Source: Bdellovibrionales bacterium (GTDB lineage Bacteria > Bdellovibrionota > Bdellovibrionia > Bdellovibrionales > UBA1609). From it: DNA of 64,000 nucleotides. A model generated the notes under the pieces. The model saw only the letters and a program-made list of their open reading frames with translations, was not told the origin of the DNA and ran no database searches. Below, one piece after another: positions 1 through 8,156 of this stretch (its first letter is position 1; every line of letters begins with the position of its first letter). The stretch covers positions 1-64,000 of the forward strand of contig DAIDIG010000011.1 in the NCBI GenBank assembly GCA_027459485.1, in the 5' to 3' direction. Position numbers and translations under genes: made by a program.

Positions 1-315
1 GAAATATGGGATGTCGCCGTCGATCTGCGCCCCACTTCGCCGACGTTCGGCAAATCATTCGGCACGCGACTCTCGGGTGAGAATAAACATGAATTTTTCA
101 TCCCGCGCGGTTTTGCCCACGGTTTCGCCGTTTTGAGCGAAACAGCACTTGTGTCTTACAAATGCGACAACGTGTACTCGCCTGAAAACGAGGGCGGTTT
201 GCACTACGCCGATCCGGATCTCGCGATCGAGTGGCCGCTGCCGAATGAAAAGATTCTCACATCTGAGAAGGACAAAAAGAATCCGTTATTTCGCGCACTC
301 AGGGAGCAACTGTGA
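1..315 (+). CDS. rfbC: dTDP-4-dehydrorhamnose 3,5-epimerase, C-terminal part (5' end outside window)
   Basis: The frame is open from base 1 and ends in TGA at 313-315. The visible 104 residues match the C-terminal half of RmlC cupin epimerases: a VAVDLR strand, SPTFGKS, then FIPRGFAHGFAVL and the late CDNVYSPENEGG stretch, ending with IEWPLP as in the family. The enzyme converts dTDP-4-keto-6-deoxyglucose to dTDP-4-keto-rhamnose in the cytoplasm. The catalytic His/Lys region lies mostly upstream of the window, so the active site cannot be checked in full. It overlaps rfbD by 4 bases (GTGA), which implies translational coupling in a rhamnose operon. Confidence 0.93.
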   Translation, partial: EIWDVAVDLRPTSPTFGKSFGTRLSGENKHEFFIPRGFAHGFAVLSETALVSYKCDNVYSPENEGGLHYADPDLAIEWPLPNEKILTSEKDKKNPLFRALREQL

Positions 316-1154
316 TCGTCGTAACCGGGGCCACAGGTCAACTCGGTTTTGAACTGCGGCGCCTAATTGAGGGCTCGGGTGCGAACACCGAATCAGTCAC
401 CTTTTTAAATTCAAAGGAACTCGACTTGCGCGAAACACCGCGCATTCGAAGTGTTCTGGCTGAAATTCGACCATCGCTTCTCATCAACGCCGCCGCCTAC
501 ACACAAGTCGACAAAGCCGAAAGTGAACCCGAAATTGCTCACCAGGTGAATGTCGAAGCTCCGAAACAAATGGCTCGGCTGGCACGCGAAATGAATTTTC
601 GTTTGATTCATCTCTCGACCGATTATGTTTTTGATGGGCAGGCTTGTGAACCCTTCCGCGAAGAGGCTCGCCTAAACCCGCAGAGCGTTTATGGGCGAAC
701 TAAGGCCGACGGTGAAGCGGCCGTGTTGGGTGAGCTGCCGACCGCTCTTATCGTGCGTACATCATGGGTTTACTCGTCGCACGGGCAAAATTTCGTCAAA
801 ACCGTCCTACGAATTGCCAAAGAGCGCAATGAGATGAGGGTTGTCGTTGATCAAGTGGGTTCGTTGACCTATGCCCGCGACCTTGCGAGCGCAGTTCTCG
901 CGGCCCGCGAACTGTCAGGCATTTATCATTTCAGCAATGAAGGCGCGGCCAGTTGGTACGATGTCGCGTGTGCCGTCAAACGGCTCAAGCGCCTTTCGCT
1001 TTCTGTCGAGCCGATTTTGACGCGCGATTATCCGACCCCGGCCAAACGGCCGCACTATAGCGTTTTAGATAAAACGAAAATAAAAATTGCGCTCAACCTG
1101 AAAATTCCTCACTGGATGGAGAGTTTAGAGACATGTCTAAAAGAAATATCTTAG
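312..1154 (+). CDS. rfbD: dTDP-4-dehydrorhamnose reductase
   Basis: This 280-residue short-chain dehydrogenase has the N-terminal Rossmann motif GATGQLG (residues 6-12), the STDYVFDG segment and the YGRTK (YxxxK) catalytic motif, in the order and length usual for RmlD. It reduces dTDP-4-keto-rhamnose to dTDP-L-rhamnose with NAD(P)H, the last step of the pathway. The start is a GTG whose bases overlap the rfbC stop. The 3' end overlaps rfbB by 22 bases, so rfbC, rfbD and rfbB are one transcription unit. The product feeds surface polysaccharide or O-antigen synthesis. Function is secure from motifs and context. Confidence 0.95.
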   Translation: MIVVTGATGQLGFELRRLIEGSGANTESVTFLNSKELDLRETPRIRSVLAEIRPSLLINAAAYTQVDKAESEPEIAHQVNVEAPKQMARLAREMNFRLIHLSTDYVFDGQACEPFREEARLNPQSVYGRTKADGEAAVLGELPTALIVRTSWVYSSHGQNFVKTVLRIAKERNEMRVVVDQVGSLTYARDLASAVLAARELSGIYHFSNEGAASWYDVACAVKRLKRLSLSVEPILTRDYPTPAKRPHYSVLDKTKIKIALNLKIPHWMESLETCLKEIS

Positions 1155-2146
1155 TCACCGGCGGCGCCGGTTTTATCGGGGCAAATTTCATAGAGTACTA
1201 TCTCGAAGCCCATCCCGATTGTAGCGTGATCAATCTGGACAAGCTCACGTACGCCGGCAATCTCGACAACTTGAAAGTGGCGGCGAAAAATCCGCGATAC
1301 AAGTTTATCCACGGCGATATCTGTGACCGCACTCTCGTCGAAAAGGTATTCGCCGATCACCACATTGATGGAGTGATTCACTTTGCGGCCGAATCGCACG
1401 TCGACAATTCGATCACGGGCCCGGCGGCTTTTGTGCAAACCAATATCGTGGGCACATTCACGCTTCTTGATGCGGCCCGCTCGCGCTGGATGAAAAAACC
1501 TTTCGTGAAAAACCCTGAATATGAAACCGCGCGCTTTCATCATATCTCAACCGATGAGGTGTACGGTACACTCGGGGCCACCGGGTTATTCACTGAAACC
1601 ACTCCTTACGCGCCGAATTCGCCCTATAGCGCTTCGAAAGCGAGCTCGGATTTGCTGGCGAGAAGCTATTTTCATACCTACGGTATGAACGTCGTCACCA
1701 CGAATTGCAGCAACAACTATGGGCCGAAACAGCATAACGAAAAATTGATCCCCACCGTCATTCGCAAAGCTTTGCAAGAAGAGCCCATACCTGTTTATGG
1801 CAAAGGCGAAAATGTTCGCGATTGGCTTTACGTTGAAGACCACTGCCGCGGGATCGACCTCGCTTTTCAAAAGGGCCGCGCCGGCGAATCGTACAACATC
1901 GGCGGACGAAACGAGTGGAAGAATCTCGATATCGTCGCAAGCATTTGCGAAATTCTTGACCAAAAGAAGCCCCGTCAGAACGGGCGCAGCTACAAAGACC
2001 TGATCACATTCGTCACCGACCGCCCCGGTCATGACCTTCGCTACGCCATCGACGCCTCAAAGATCGAGACGGAACTCGGCTGGCGCGCGAAGGAGACCTT
2101 CACGACCGGGATCGCGAAGACTATAGACTGGTATGTAAACCGATAG
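1133..2146 (+). CDS. rfbB: dTDP-glucose 4,6-dehydratase
   Basis: This 337-residue extended short-chain dehydrogenase starts with the NAD motif GGAGFIG. It has the STDEVYG segment, where the Asp-Glu pair is the dehydratase-specific acid/base, and PYSASK with the YxxxK dyad. NNYGPKQ and the late DRPGHD motif are also typical of RmlB. It makes dTDP-4-keto-6-deoxyglucose from dTDP-glucose. The ATG lies inside rfbD (22-base overlap). rfbA is not visible and may precede rfbC outside the window. Its 3' end overlaps the convergent HPF-like gene by 26 bases, so the two transcripts run into each other. Confidence 0.96.
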   Translation: MSKRNILVTGGAGFIGANFIEYYLEAHPDCSVINLDKLTYAGNLDNLKVAAKNPRYKFIHGDICDRTLVEKVFADHHIDGVIHFAAESHVDNSITGPAAFVQTNIVGTFTLLDAARSRWMKKPFVKNPEYETARFHHISTDEVYGTLGATGLFTETTPYAPNSPYSASKASSDLLARSYFHTYGMNVVTTNCSNNYGPKQHNEKLIPTVIRKALQEEPIPVYGKGENVRDWLYVEDHCRGIDLAFQKGRAGESYNIGGRNEWKNLDIVASICEILDQKKPRQNGRSYKDLITFVTDRPGHDLRYAIDASKIETELGWRAKETFTTGIAKTIDWYVNR

Positions 2147-2495
2147 CCGTCAGTGCCATTATACCGACGACGAACACGGCCGTTGAACCGAGCTGACGAA
2201 TCGTCTCGCGCGTGAATCGCGTGGACTTCCATTTACCGAGTTGGCGCCTGATTCTATAAATGAGCTTATGACCAAGGTCGTGAACGCGTCGAGCTGACGC
2301 GCTTGCAAAAAATTCGCCGGCCCGCGATTTGATGCGAACCATACCGCGAAAATCTTTGCCCGCGCGATGAATGGTCGCTCTCACGCTAGCAAGGGTCGGC
2401 GCCTCCTTGCGGATCTCCTCAACGATTTCTTTCACGTACGTCTCCACGTACGTGGAAGGGGAAAAGCCTTCGAACTGAATCGTAATGTCTTTCAT
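2121..2495 (-). CDS. HPF/RaiA-like protein with C-terminal membrane segment
   Basis: The protein has 124 residues. Residues 1-90 (MKDITIQFEGFSPS, then a long helix, RATIHRAGKDF, MVRIKSRAG, ASASARRVHDLGHKLIYRIRRQL) follow the beta-alpha-beta-beta-beta-alpha layout and spacing of ribosome hibernation factors (sigma-54 modulation/S30EA family), including the closing basic helix. Residues about 105-121 (STAVFVVGIMALTAIGL) form a hydrophobic helix, which is not usual in HPF or RaiA and would tether the protein to the membrane. A strong ribosome site (AAAGGAGGG) precedes the ATG. It overlaps rfbB tail to tail. HPF assignment is inference from pattern; an unrelated small basic membrane protein is the alternative. 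Confidence 0.55.
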   Translation of the reverse strand: MKDITIQFEGFSPSTYVETYVKEIVEEIRKEAPTLASVRATIHRAGKDFRGMVRIKSRAGEFFASASARRVHDLGHKLIYRIRRQLGKWKSTRFTRETIRQLGSTAVFVVGIMALTAIGLHTSL

Positions 2496-2517
2496 GCACC
2501 CTCCTTTAAAATTGTTG

Positions 2518-2537
2518 AACCTTCTACTATGAAGGTT
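2518..2537. other. Small inverted repeat between the HPF-like gene and the copper ATPase
   Basis: AACCTTC (2518-2524) and GAAGGTT (2531-2537) form a 7-bp stem with a 6-base loop. It lies downstream of the copper ATPase stop and just upstream of the HPF-like ribosome site, so it could end the ATPase transcript or shape the HPF-like leader. No clear T-run follows. Confidence 0.3.
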
Positions 2538-2598
2538 AGGCCGAAGCGGCCACAGTCAAGACCGGCGTACGAAATCTTAAGGTCTAGTTTGAGTCGAC

Positions 2599-4830
2599 TT
2601 AAATTTTCGTAAAATTCAAACGAAGTGCGTTGGCTATAACCGAAACGGAGCTGAGGCTCATCGCTGCCGCGGCGACAACCGGCGTGAGAAGTATGCCGAA
2701 AAATGGATATAAAACGCCGGCTGCAACGGGAACACCGAGCGTGTTGTAGACGAACGCGAAAAACAAATTTTGTTTTATATTCCGAATCGTGTTCTCGCTC
2801 ATTTCTCGGGCGCGAACAATGCCCTGAAGATCGCCTTTGACCAAGGTCACTCCCGCGCTTTTCATCGCGATGTCCGTGCCCGTCCCCATGGCAATGCCGA
2901 CTTCGGCGAGCGCTAATGCCGGGGCATCGTTAATGCCGTCGCCCGCCACAGCGACCTTGCGACCCTGTTCTTGTAAGCGCTTGACGAGATTGGCCTTGTC
3001 TTGCGGGAGCGTCTCCGCCTCGACATCTTCTATGCCGAGTTGGCGCGCCACAACTTCAGCCGTTTTTCGATTATCGCCGGTCGCCATAACCACTTTTATG
3101 CCTAAGCATTTCAATGTCTGAACTGCCGGGGCAGACGACGGTTTGATCGGGTCTTCGACGATCAATTCACCTGCCAATCGGCCATCGATTGCGACAAATA
3201 AACTCGCGGTCACTGCATCAATTTGAACCGAAAAATCTCGCATAAGGGCGGCATTCCCGACCGTCACTTTTCTTGCGCCGACTTCACCCACCGCGCCCTT
3301 GCCGGTGATCGATTGAAAGCGATCAACCGGTTCGGGAGATATGTGGCGCGCTTGTGCTGCTGCTACAATTGCCGATGCAAGTGGGTGTTCGCTCGCCCGT
3401 TCAACGCTAGCCGCGTACCGCAAAATGTCGTCTTCGCCAAAACCCTCGTGTGCACGAATGTTTGTCACTTTTGGGCGGCCCTCGGTGAGCGTGCCCGTTT
3501 TGTCGACGATCAGCGTGTCAATCGTGCGCAAAACTTCGATTGCCTCGGCATCGCGAAAAAGCACACCGAATGTGGCGGCCCGCCCTGTGGCAACCATGAT
3601 CGCCATCGGGGTCGCAAGCCCCAAAGCGCAGGGGCATGCGATAATCAAAACGGCGATCGAGTTCACAAACGCGTGAGCGAGCCGGGGGTCAGGGCCAAAA
3701 AGAGCCCAGGCGATTGCCGTAAGAATCGAAACCGTCACGACCGCCGGGACAAAGTAGCCGGCGACCTGATCGGCCAATCGCTGAATCGGCGCGCGCGACC
3801 GCTGAGCTTCTGCAACCATTTGAACGATTCGCGAAAGGAGTGTGTCGCGGCCCACCTTTTCAGCTCTCATAGTGAACGAACCCGTGCCGTTCAAAGTGCC
3901 GCCAACGACTTTCGCGCCGCTCATTTTCTCAACCGGCATCGATTCGCCAGTGACCATTGACTCGTCGACAGTAGACGTGCCTGAAAGAACGACCCCATCC
4001 ACCGGGATCTTCTCGCCCGGCCGCACGCGAAGTGGGTCGCCGACCGAGACATCTTCGAGCGACACGTCGTATTCGTGACCGTCTTGATCGATGCGTCGTG
4101 CGGTTTTTGGCGCCAAATGCAGAAGCGACTTAATGGCCGAACCTGTTTTCGCGCGAGCTTTGAGTTCCAAAACCTGGCCGAGCAAAACGAGCGTCACGAT
4201 CATCGCCGCCGAGTCGAAGTAAACCGGAAATCCGCCTTGCGCATCGTGAACCAGGTGCGAAAAAAGACGCGGGAACAATTCAGCAATGGCACTGTAACCG
4301 TAAGCCACCCCGACACCGAACCCGATGAGTGTAAACATATTAAGGCTTCGGTTACGAAGCGACTGCACAAACCGTGCAAAAAACGGATACCCGCCCCACA
4401 AAACAACAGCACTTGAAAATACAAACTCTATCCACCTCTGCAAACTGGACGGCCCGTGAAACATCACCGGAACGGTGAACACCAAGCAAACCCAAAATCG
4501 CCGGCGCATGTATGAGTACTCGGTCGTGTCTTCTTCTGCCGTGACGAGCTTCGGCTCAAGCGCCATCCCGCAATAGGGGCAACTGCCCGGGCCAATTTGT
4601 TCAACTTCGGGGTGCATGGGGCAAGTGTATTCGGCATTCGCTAGTGCCGGGTCAACAGGTTGAGGCGGCGCGAGATAGCGCATTGGCTCCTGATCAAATT
4701 TTACTTTGCATTTCGGATTGCAAAAATAATAGGTTTGCCCTCGAAAGTGACTGTGGCCGCCTTTTGCTGACGCCGGGTCGACACTCATCCCACAGACAGG
4801 GTCCTTTGCTTGCTCCATACTGGTCGCCAT
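2599..4830 (-). CDS. copA: Copper-translocating P1B-type ATPase with YHS and HMBD metal-binding domains
   Basis: A 743-residue protein if read from the ATG at 4830; an upstream in-frame start at 4857 and a later ATG at 4818 are alternatives. The N-terminus has a YHS-type domain (DPVCGMSV, then YYFCNPKC) and a heavy-metal-binding domain ([15 protein letters not shown]) instead of the usual GMTCxxC HMA domain. The core has TGES near residue 294, the transmembrane CPC site near 399-401, DKTGTLTEG near 443, SEHPLA and [10 protein letters not shown]. The last membrane helices carry VYNTLG and MSLSS, the residues that define Cu(I) exporters. It pumps Cu(I) out of the cytoplasm by ATP hydrolysis. 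It is transcribed away from the FN3 gene at 4876 across a very short spacer. Silver transport is possible. Confidence 0.93.
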   Translation of the reverse strand: MATSMEQAKDPVCGMSVDPASAKGGHSHFRGQTYYFCNPKCKVKFDQEPMRYLAPPQPVDPALANAEYTCPMHPEVEQIGPGSCPYCGMALEPKLVTAEEDTTEYSYMRRRFWVCLVFTVPVMFHGPSSLQRWIEFVFSSAVVLWGGYPFFARFVQSLRNRSLNMFTLIGFGVGVAYGYSAIAELFPRLFSHLVHDAQGGFPVYFDSAAMIVTLVLLGQVLELKARAKTGSAIKSLLHLAPKTARRIDQDGHEYDVSLEDVSVGDPLRVRPGEKIPVDGVVLSGTSTVDESMVTGESMPVEKMSGAKVVGGTLNGTGSFTMRAEKVGRDTLLSRIVQMVAEAQRSRAPIQRLADQVAGYFVPAVVTVSILTAIAWALFGPDPRLAHAFVNSIAVLIIACPCALGLATPMAIMVATGRAATFGVLFRDAEAIEVLRTIDTLIVDKTGTLTEGRPKVTNIRAHEGFGEDDILRYAASVERASEHPLASAIVAAAQARHISPEPVDRFQSITGKGAVGEVGARKVTVGNAALMRDFSVQIDAVTASLFVAIDGRLAGELIVEDPIKPSSAPAVQTLKCLGIKVVMATGDNRKTAEVVARQLGIEDVEAETLPQDKANLVKRLQEQGRKVAVAGDGINDAPALALAEVGIAMGTGTDIAMKSAGVTLVKGDLQGIVRAREMSENTIRNIKQNLFFAFVYNTLGVPVAAGVLYPFFGILLTPVVAAAAMSLSSVSVIANALRLNFTKI

Positions 4831-4875
4831 TAAGCTTCTACTGCGCCAACAAGTCAACTTCTCGACTTTCGACCG

Positions 4876-5484
4876 ATGGCCGATATCGATGTTATGTTAG
4901 AAACTTGTAACGTGGGTAAACAACGTGGTTTGGACTTCTTTGCCGGCATTGTTGTAGGCGCGGTCATTATGTTACTGGCTTCGCGGCTATTCACTGCCAA
5001 AAAAAGGCTTTTGGTCGCGCCCACAAACCCAAGTTCGGTCGCGCAACCGCCGGTACAGAAAAGTCCGCCGCCTGTTACGGATAGTAATAAAGTCGCGACC
5101 CATTCGAAGAAGTCAAAAAAAGTTCACCTGCCCCTTTTGCCGCCGCCGCATTTCGCTCCGACGCTGCCGCAGGTTCTGTACTCGAATGCTAAGGGAGAAG
5201 TGCCGCTGGCGTGGCTACCCGTCGATAATGCCCGGCGCTACGAGGTCCGAATTACCGACGACAAAGGTCACCGTGTAGAGCTGAGTGGCTGGGTACACAC
5301 TAACATTTCGCTGACGGGGCTGCCTCCGCCGGCGCTGAATGAGAGCGAGCGCGTTTATTGGGTCGAAATTGCAACGCAAAACAAGGATCAAATGGCCGGT
5401 CAATACGGGCCGAAGCGGAAAATTATTTATCTTGGTAAAGCGCTCTCGACTCCAAAAATCGAAAGCATTCATGTCGAGGAATGA
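4876..5484 (+). CDS. Membrane-anchored protein with FN3-like domain
   Basis: This 202-residue protein has one hydrophobic helix (about residues 20-38, [19 protein letters not shown]), a proline- and lysine-rich linker (about 45-95), and a periplasmic beta-sandwich-like part (about 98-190) with FN3-type spacing: [18 protein letters not shown], then ISLTGLPPP and [10 protein letters not shown]. No enzyme motif is visible. It directly precedes the large FN3/beta-barrel gene, with its stop adjoining that start, so the two probably act together in the envelope. Starts at 4876 or 4894 fit about equally well. Family not identified beyond FN3-like. Confidence 0.7.
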   Translation: MADIDVMLETCNVGKQRGLDFFAGIVVGAVIMLLASRLFTAKKRLLVAPTNPSSVAQPPVQKSPPPVTDSNKVATHSKKSKKVHLPLLPPPHFAPTLPQVLYSNAKGEVPLAWLPVDNARRYEVRITDDKGHRVELSGWVHTNISLTGLPPPALNESERVYWVEIATQNKDQMAGQYGPKRKIIYLGKALSTPKIESIHVEE

Positions 5485-7359
5485 TTGAACCGCTGGCTTT
5501 TATTTCTAGTTGTCATTTTGAGCCTAACCGCGAACTGCAAAACCCTTGAGCATATTCCGGCCCGCGAAGTGGTCGTCAAATTTGATCAAATTGACGGGGC
5601 TAAATGGTATAATATTCTCGTTCGGGCGTACGGCCCCACTTCAGCGCCGCCTTACGAGACCATAAGCAAAAAGAATGAAATTCGCTTATTGCTCACGCCC
5701 GGGCACTACCAAATTCGTGTCCAAGCGGTCAAAAGCTTAAAGAAGCAAAGTGAGTGGAGCGACTGGAAGGAATTTTGGGTCCACCTTAAGCCTCCGACAA
5801 ACGTGTCGCCGACCAACTGGCGGTTGGTTGTGCCGAAGAAGTCCGCAAAGACCAAAACCGTTACTTTTCAGTGGCCGCGAGTTCAGCTTGCGATATCGTA
5901 TTACTTTAAGTTAGTTGGGCCAAACGGCCAAGCGATCACCGAGAAGACGATCAAGAGCGCCCAAGTCAGCGTCGAGCTCCCAATCAATAATTCGTACGAG
6001 TGGGCCGTTCAACCGTTAGTGACGAAGGCCGAACTCGAGGATAAAAATATCGAGTTCGACTGGCACCAATTCTCTGTCGGATCTCCATTAAACGGAGTCC
6101 ACACAGTGACGATAATGGCCGAACAAAAACGCCGAGCCAAACAATACGAATTCAAATTTCAAAAGTATTTGACGATAACTCAGTTGGCACCGCCGTTTTA
6201 TATGAAATCTCCGACGCCGCACCTGAAAATTCCTTTGCCGCCAGGTCACTATCAAGTGCAAACGCGATCCATCGGCCATAACGGGCGCGAATCGTCGTGG
6301 GGCGAAGTGACCTCATTTTTCGTAAAAATCCCGCAGCCGACTTTGATCACCCCACTATTCGGCGAAGTTGTCGAGGCAACTGATTTTACACAGTCAAAAG
6401 TCCGGTTGCACTGGCGCCCGATACCCGAAGCCGCGGCATACAACGTGAAAGTCTACAGTGCAAATGGCGATCTCCTGATTAACAAACTGACCGACAAAAA
6501 TAAAATAGAAGTGGAACTGCCGCACGAGTCGACATATCGGTGGACAGTCACCTCTTACAATTTCGGTGAACCTCTGCCCGCGACAAACCTCGGCGAACAT
6601 CTTTCAGCGGCCGCGTTGCCGCCGGCCGATTTCTCGATCAATCGATACATCCCGCTTTTGCTCAACAGCGCCGAAGAATCTTCGCAACTTTATGGCTGGA
6701 TGAGATACCTTATCTCGAACATGAATTTCACCGCCGGCAATTACGACAACGGGACGCGCGTAAACGATACTCTTCTCGGCGGCTATGGCGAGCTCGCGCT
6801 CGGCTATTGGCGCCGAAAGGCGAACGACGGCTTACTCGCCACCTACACTTATTCGGGGCTTCAAGTGAATGGTTTTCAAAACTTTTTTTGGCACGACTGG
6901 GCGCTACTTTACGGCAAAAGATATCTACCCAGCCCGCACACCCGGATTCGTTGGTGGCTTGGGGCTGAGTACGAACAGGCGCCCGAAGTTTTATACTCCG
7001 CGACGACGAGTGCCATCTCGTTTTCACGGATTTCAACGGTCGGCCCAGAGGCGCGAGCAGCGTACTTATACTCGTTTAATGAAAAGTGGGGCGCGCACGT
7101 GGATGCCACAGCTTATTACGGGCTCGCCTCCGTTGGTACACCTAATGGTTTAGGCGCGGTACCGCAACTCTCTTATAGTTTGGGGTTACTTGCCACTTAC
7201 AAAATCTCAAAAATGATCACATCGATGTTCGGATACACCTATCAAATTGAAAATGCCGCTTACAATAGTAGCTTCGACGGTCATACCAATACCGTTCAAC
7301 TTGGCGGTAACTTTTTTAGCTTTGCACTTGAGTTTGGACTTGAGACCCCAGAAAAGTAA
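5485..7359 (+). CDS. Exported FN3-repeat protein with C-terminal outer-membrane-barrel-like domain
   Basis: A 624-residue protein that starts at a TTG next to the previous stop, with GAGGA 5 bases upstream. The signal peptide is WLLFLVVILSLTANC, which looks lipoprotein-like but has Asn before the Cys. Residues about 25-380 hold at least four FN3-like repeats, each with a hydrophobic strand around a W-x-x-[IV] core and a Y-x-[VI]-[RQ]-V strand (for example KFDQIDGAKWYNILVRAY and HWRPIPEAAAYNVKVYS). Residues about 390-620 change to alternating aromatic/hydrophobic strands with turns (ELALGYWRR, LATYTYSGLQV, IRWWLGAEYE, LGGNFFSFALEFG), as in an outer-membrane beta-barrel. An FN3 array joined to a barrel would span from the periplasm to the outer membrane. 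The function is unknown. Confidence 0.72.
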   Translation: MNRWLLFLVVILSLTANCKTLEHIPAREVVVKFDQIDGAKWYNILVRAYGPTSAPPYETISKKNEIRLLLTPGHYQIRVQAVKSLKKQSEWSDWKEFWVHLKPPTNVSPTNWRLVVPKKSAKTKTVTFQWPRVQLAISYYFKLVGPNGQAITEKTIKSAQVSVELPINNSYEWAVQPLVTKAELEDKNIEFDWHQFSVGSPLNGVHTVTIMAEQKRRAKQYEFKFQKYLTITQLAPPFYMKSPTPHLKIPLPPGHYQVQTRSIGHNGRESSWGEVTSFFVKIPQPTLITPLFGEVVEATDFTQSKVRLHWRPIPEAAAYNVKVYSANGDLLINKLTDKNKIEVELPHESTYRWTVTSYNFGEPLPATNLGEHLSAAALPPADFSINRYIPLLLNSAEESSQLYGWMRYLISNMNFTAGNYDNGTRVNDTLLGGYGELALGYWRRKANDGLLATYTYSGLQVNGFQNFFWHDWALLYGKRYLPSPHTRIRWWLGAEYEQAPEVLYSATTSAISFSRISTVGPEARAAYLYSFNEKWGAHVDATAYYGLASVGTPNGLGAVPQLSYSLGLLATYKISKMITSMFGYTYQIENAAYNSSFDGHTNTVQLGGNFFSFALEFGLETPEK

Positions 7360-7369
7360 CGGGCTTGTT

Positions 7370-8155
7370 TTAATTGTGACAGAACTTCCCGATATCGTAG
7401 AGTCGCTGAATGTCAGTGCCTGCCACCGCCGCGCCGACCGCGACGGCCGCTTCTGCGATCGACCCCGCAAAGTAAAAGCTCGTCGGCGAACTTGTCCAGC
7501 CATTGAGGTTGTCTTCTCCCATTCGCCAATAGCCGCTATAAGATTGGGCCGAAGTTACTGTTAAGAGTGGTGTACCAACCGATGCGCCATCCACATAGAG
7601 ATACATCCCTGCAGCGCTTAAACTGGCGGCCGCCATATGCCATTTGCCATCATTATACGCTAACGGCGAGACAATAGTTTTGACTGCACCAGGATAAACG
7701 CCAAAAACTACAGTGCCAGCATTTGTCATATAGATATGTCGGTCGTAATTGCTGGAGTTGCCCGTTTTTGCATTACCGAATCCGATGAGCTTACCACCTC
7801 TAGCGGTTGTCGTTTTAAACCAAATAAGCAAAGTAAAAACCTGCGGACCAGTCATCGAGGTATTGGACGTGACATATTGTGAGCTGCCATTGAGAGTGAT
7901 GGATTTTGACGGCATGACAAGCGGGCCGACCTGATCAAGCGTGGGTGAACCTACGTAGGTACCGGTATCTGTACCAACCATTGTTGCCGCCGTGGTGCCC
8001 GATGTTTCAAGAAACCGCCAATATTCGGTAAACCCGTAGCTTTTGACGAGGCCCTGATATGAGTTGCAAACTTGCTCTGAAGTAAAATTCAGAAATTGAG
8101 CCTGGGCCCATTGCGAGAAAACTAAAATGCCGAGAATCGCGATGAGTCGGCTCAT
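7370..8155 (-). CDS. Secreted LamG/concanavalin-like domain protein
   Basis: This 261-residue protein has a clear signal peptide (SRLIAILGILVFSQWAQA, cleaved before QFLNF). Residues about 70-250 form a LamG-like jelly roll: SITLNGSSQYV, FTLLIWFKT, DRHIYMTNAG, DGKWHMAAASL, MYLYVDGASVG and YWRMGEDNLNGW, ending in FAGSIAEAAV. Such domains bind glycans or proteins at the cell surface. It is the last gene of a three-gene minus-strand operon and starts 1 base after the fibre gene stop, so it is probably translated by coupling and displayed with the fibre. The 3' end lies 10 bases from the convergent FN3/barrel gene. Ligand unknown. Confidence 0.82.
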   Translation of the reverse strand: MSRLIAILGILVFSQWAQAQFLNFTSEQVCNSYQGLVKSYGFTEYWRFLETSGTTAATMVGTDTGTYVGSPTLDQVGPLVMPSKSITLNGSSQYVTSNTSMTGPQVFTLLIWFKTTTARGGKLIGFGNAKTGNSSNYDRHIYMTNAGTVVFGVYPGAVKTIVSPLAYNDGKWHMAAASLSAAGMYLYVDGASVGTPLLTVTSAQSYSGYWRMGEDNLNGWTSSPTSFYFAGSIAEAAVAVGAAVAGTDIQRLYDIGKFCHN

Positions 8156-8156
8156 T

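Noticed and set aside
3223-3960. Long plus-strand open frame inside the copper ATPase gene
   Set aside because: It is antisense to a gene with complete P-type ATPase motifs, and its translation is rich in Arg, Cys and His with no recognisable domain.
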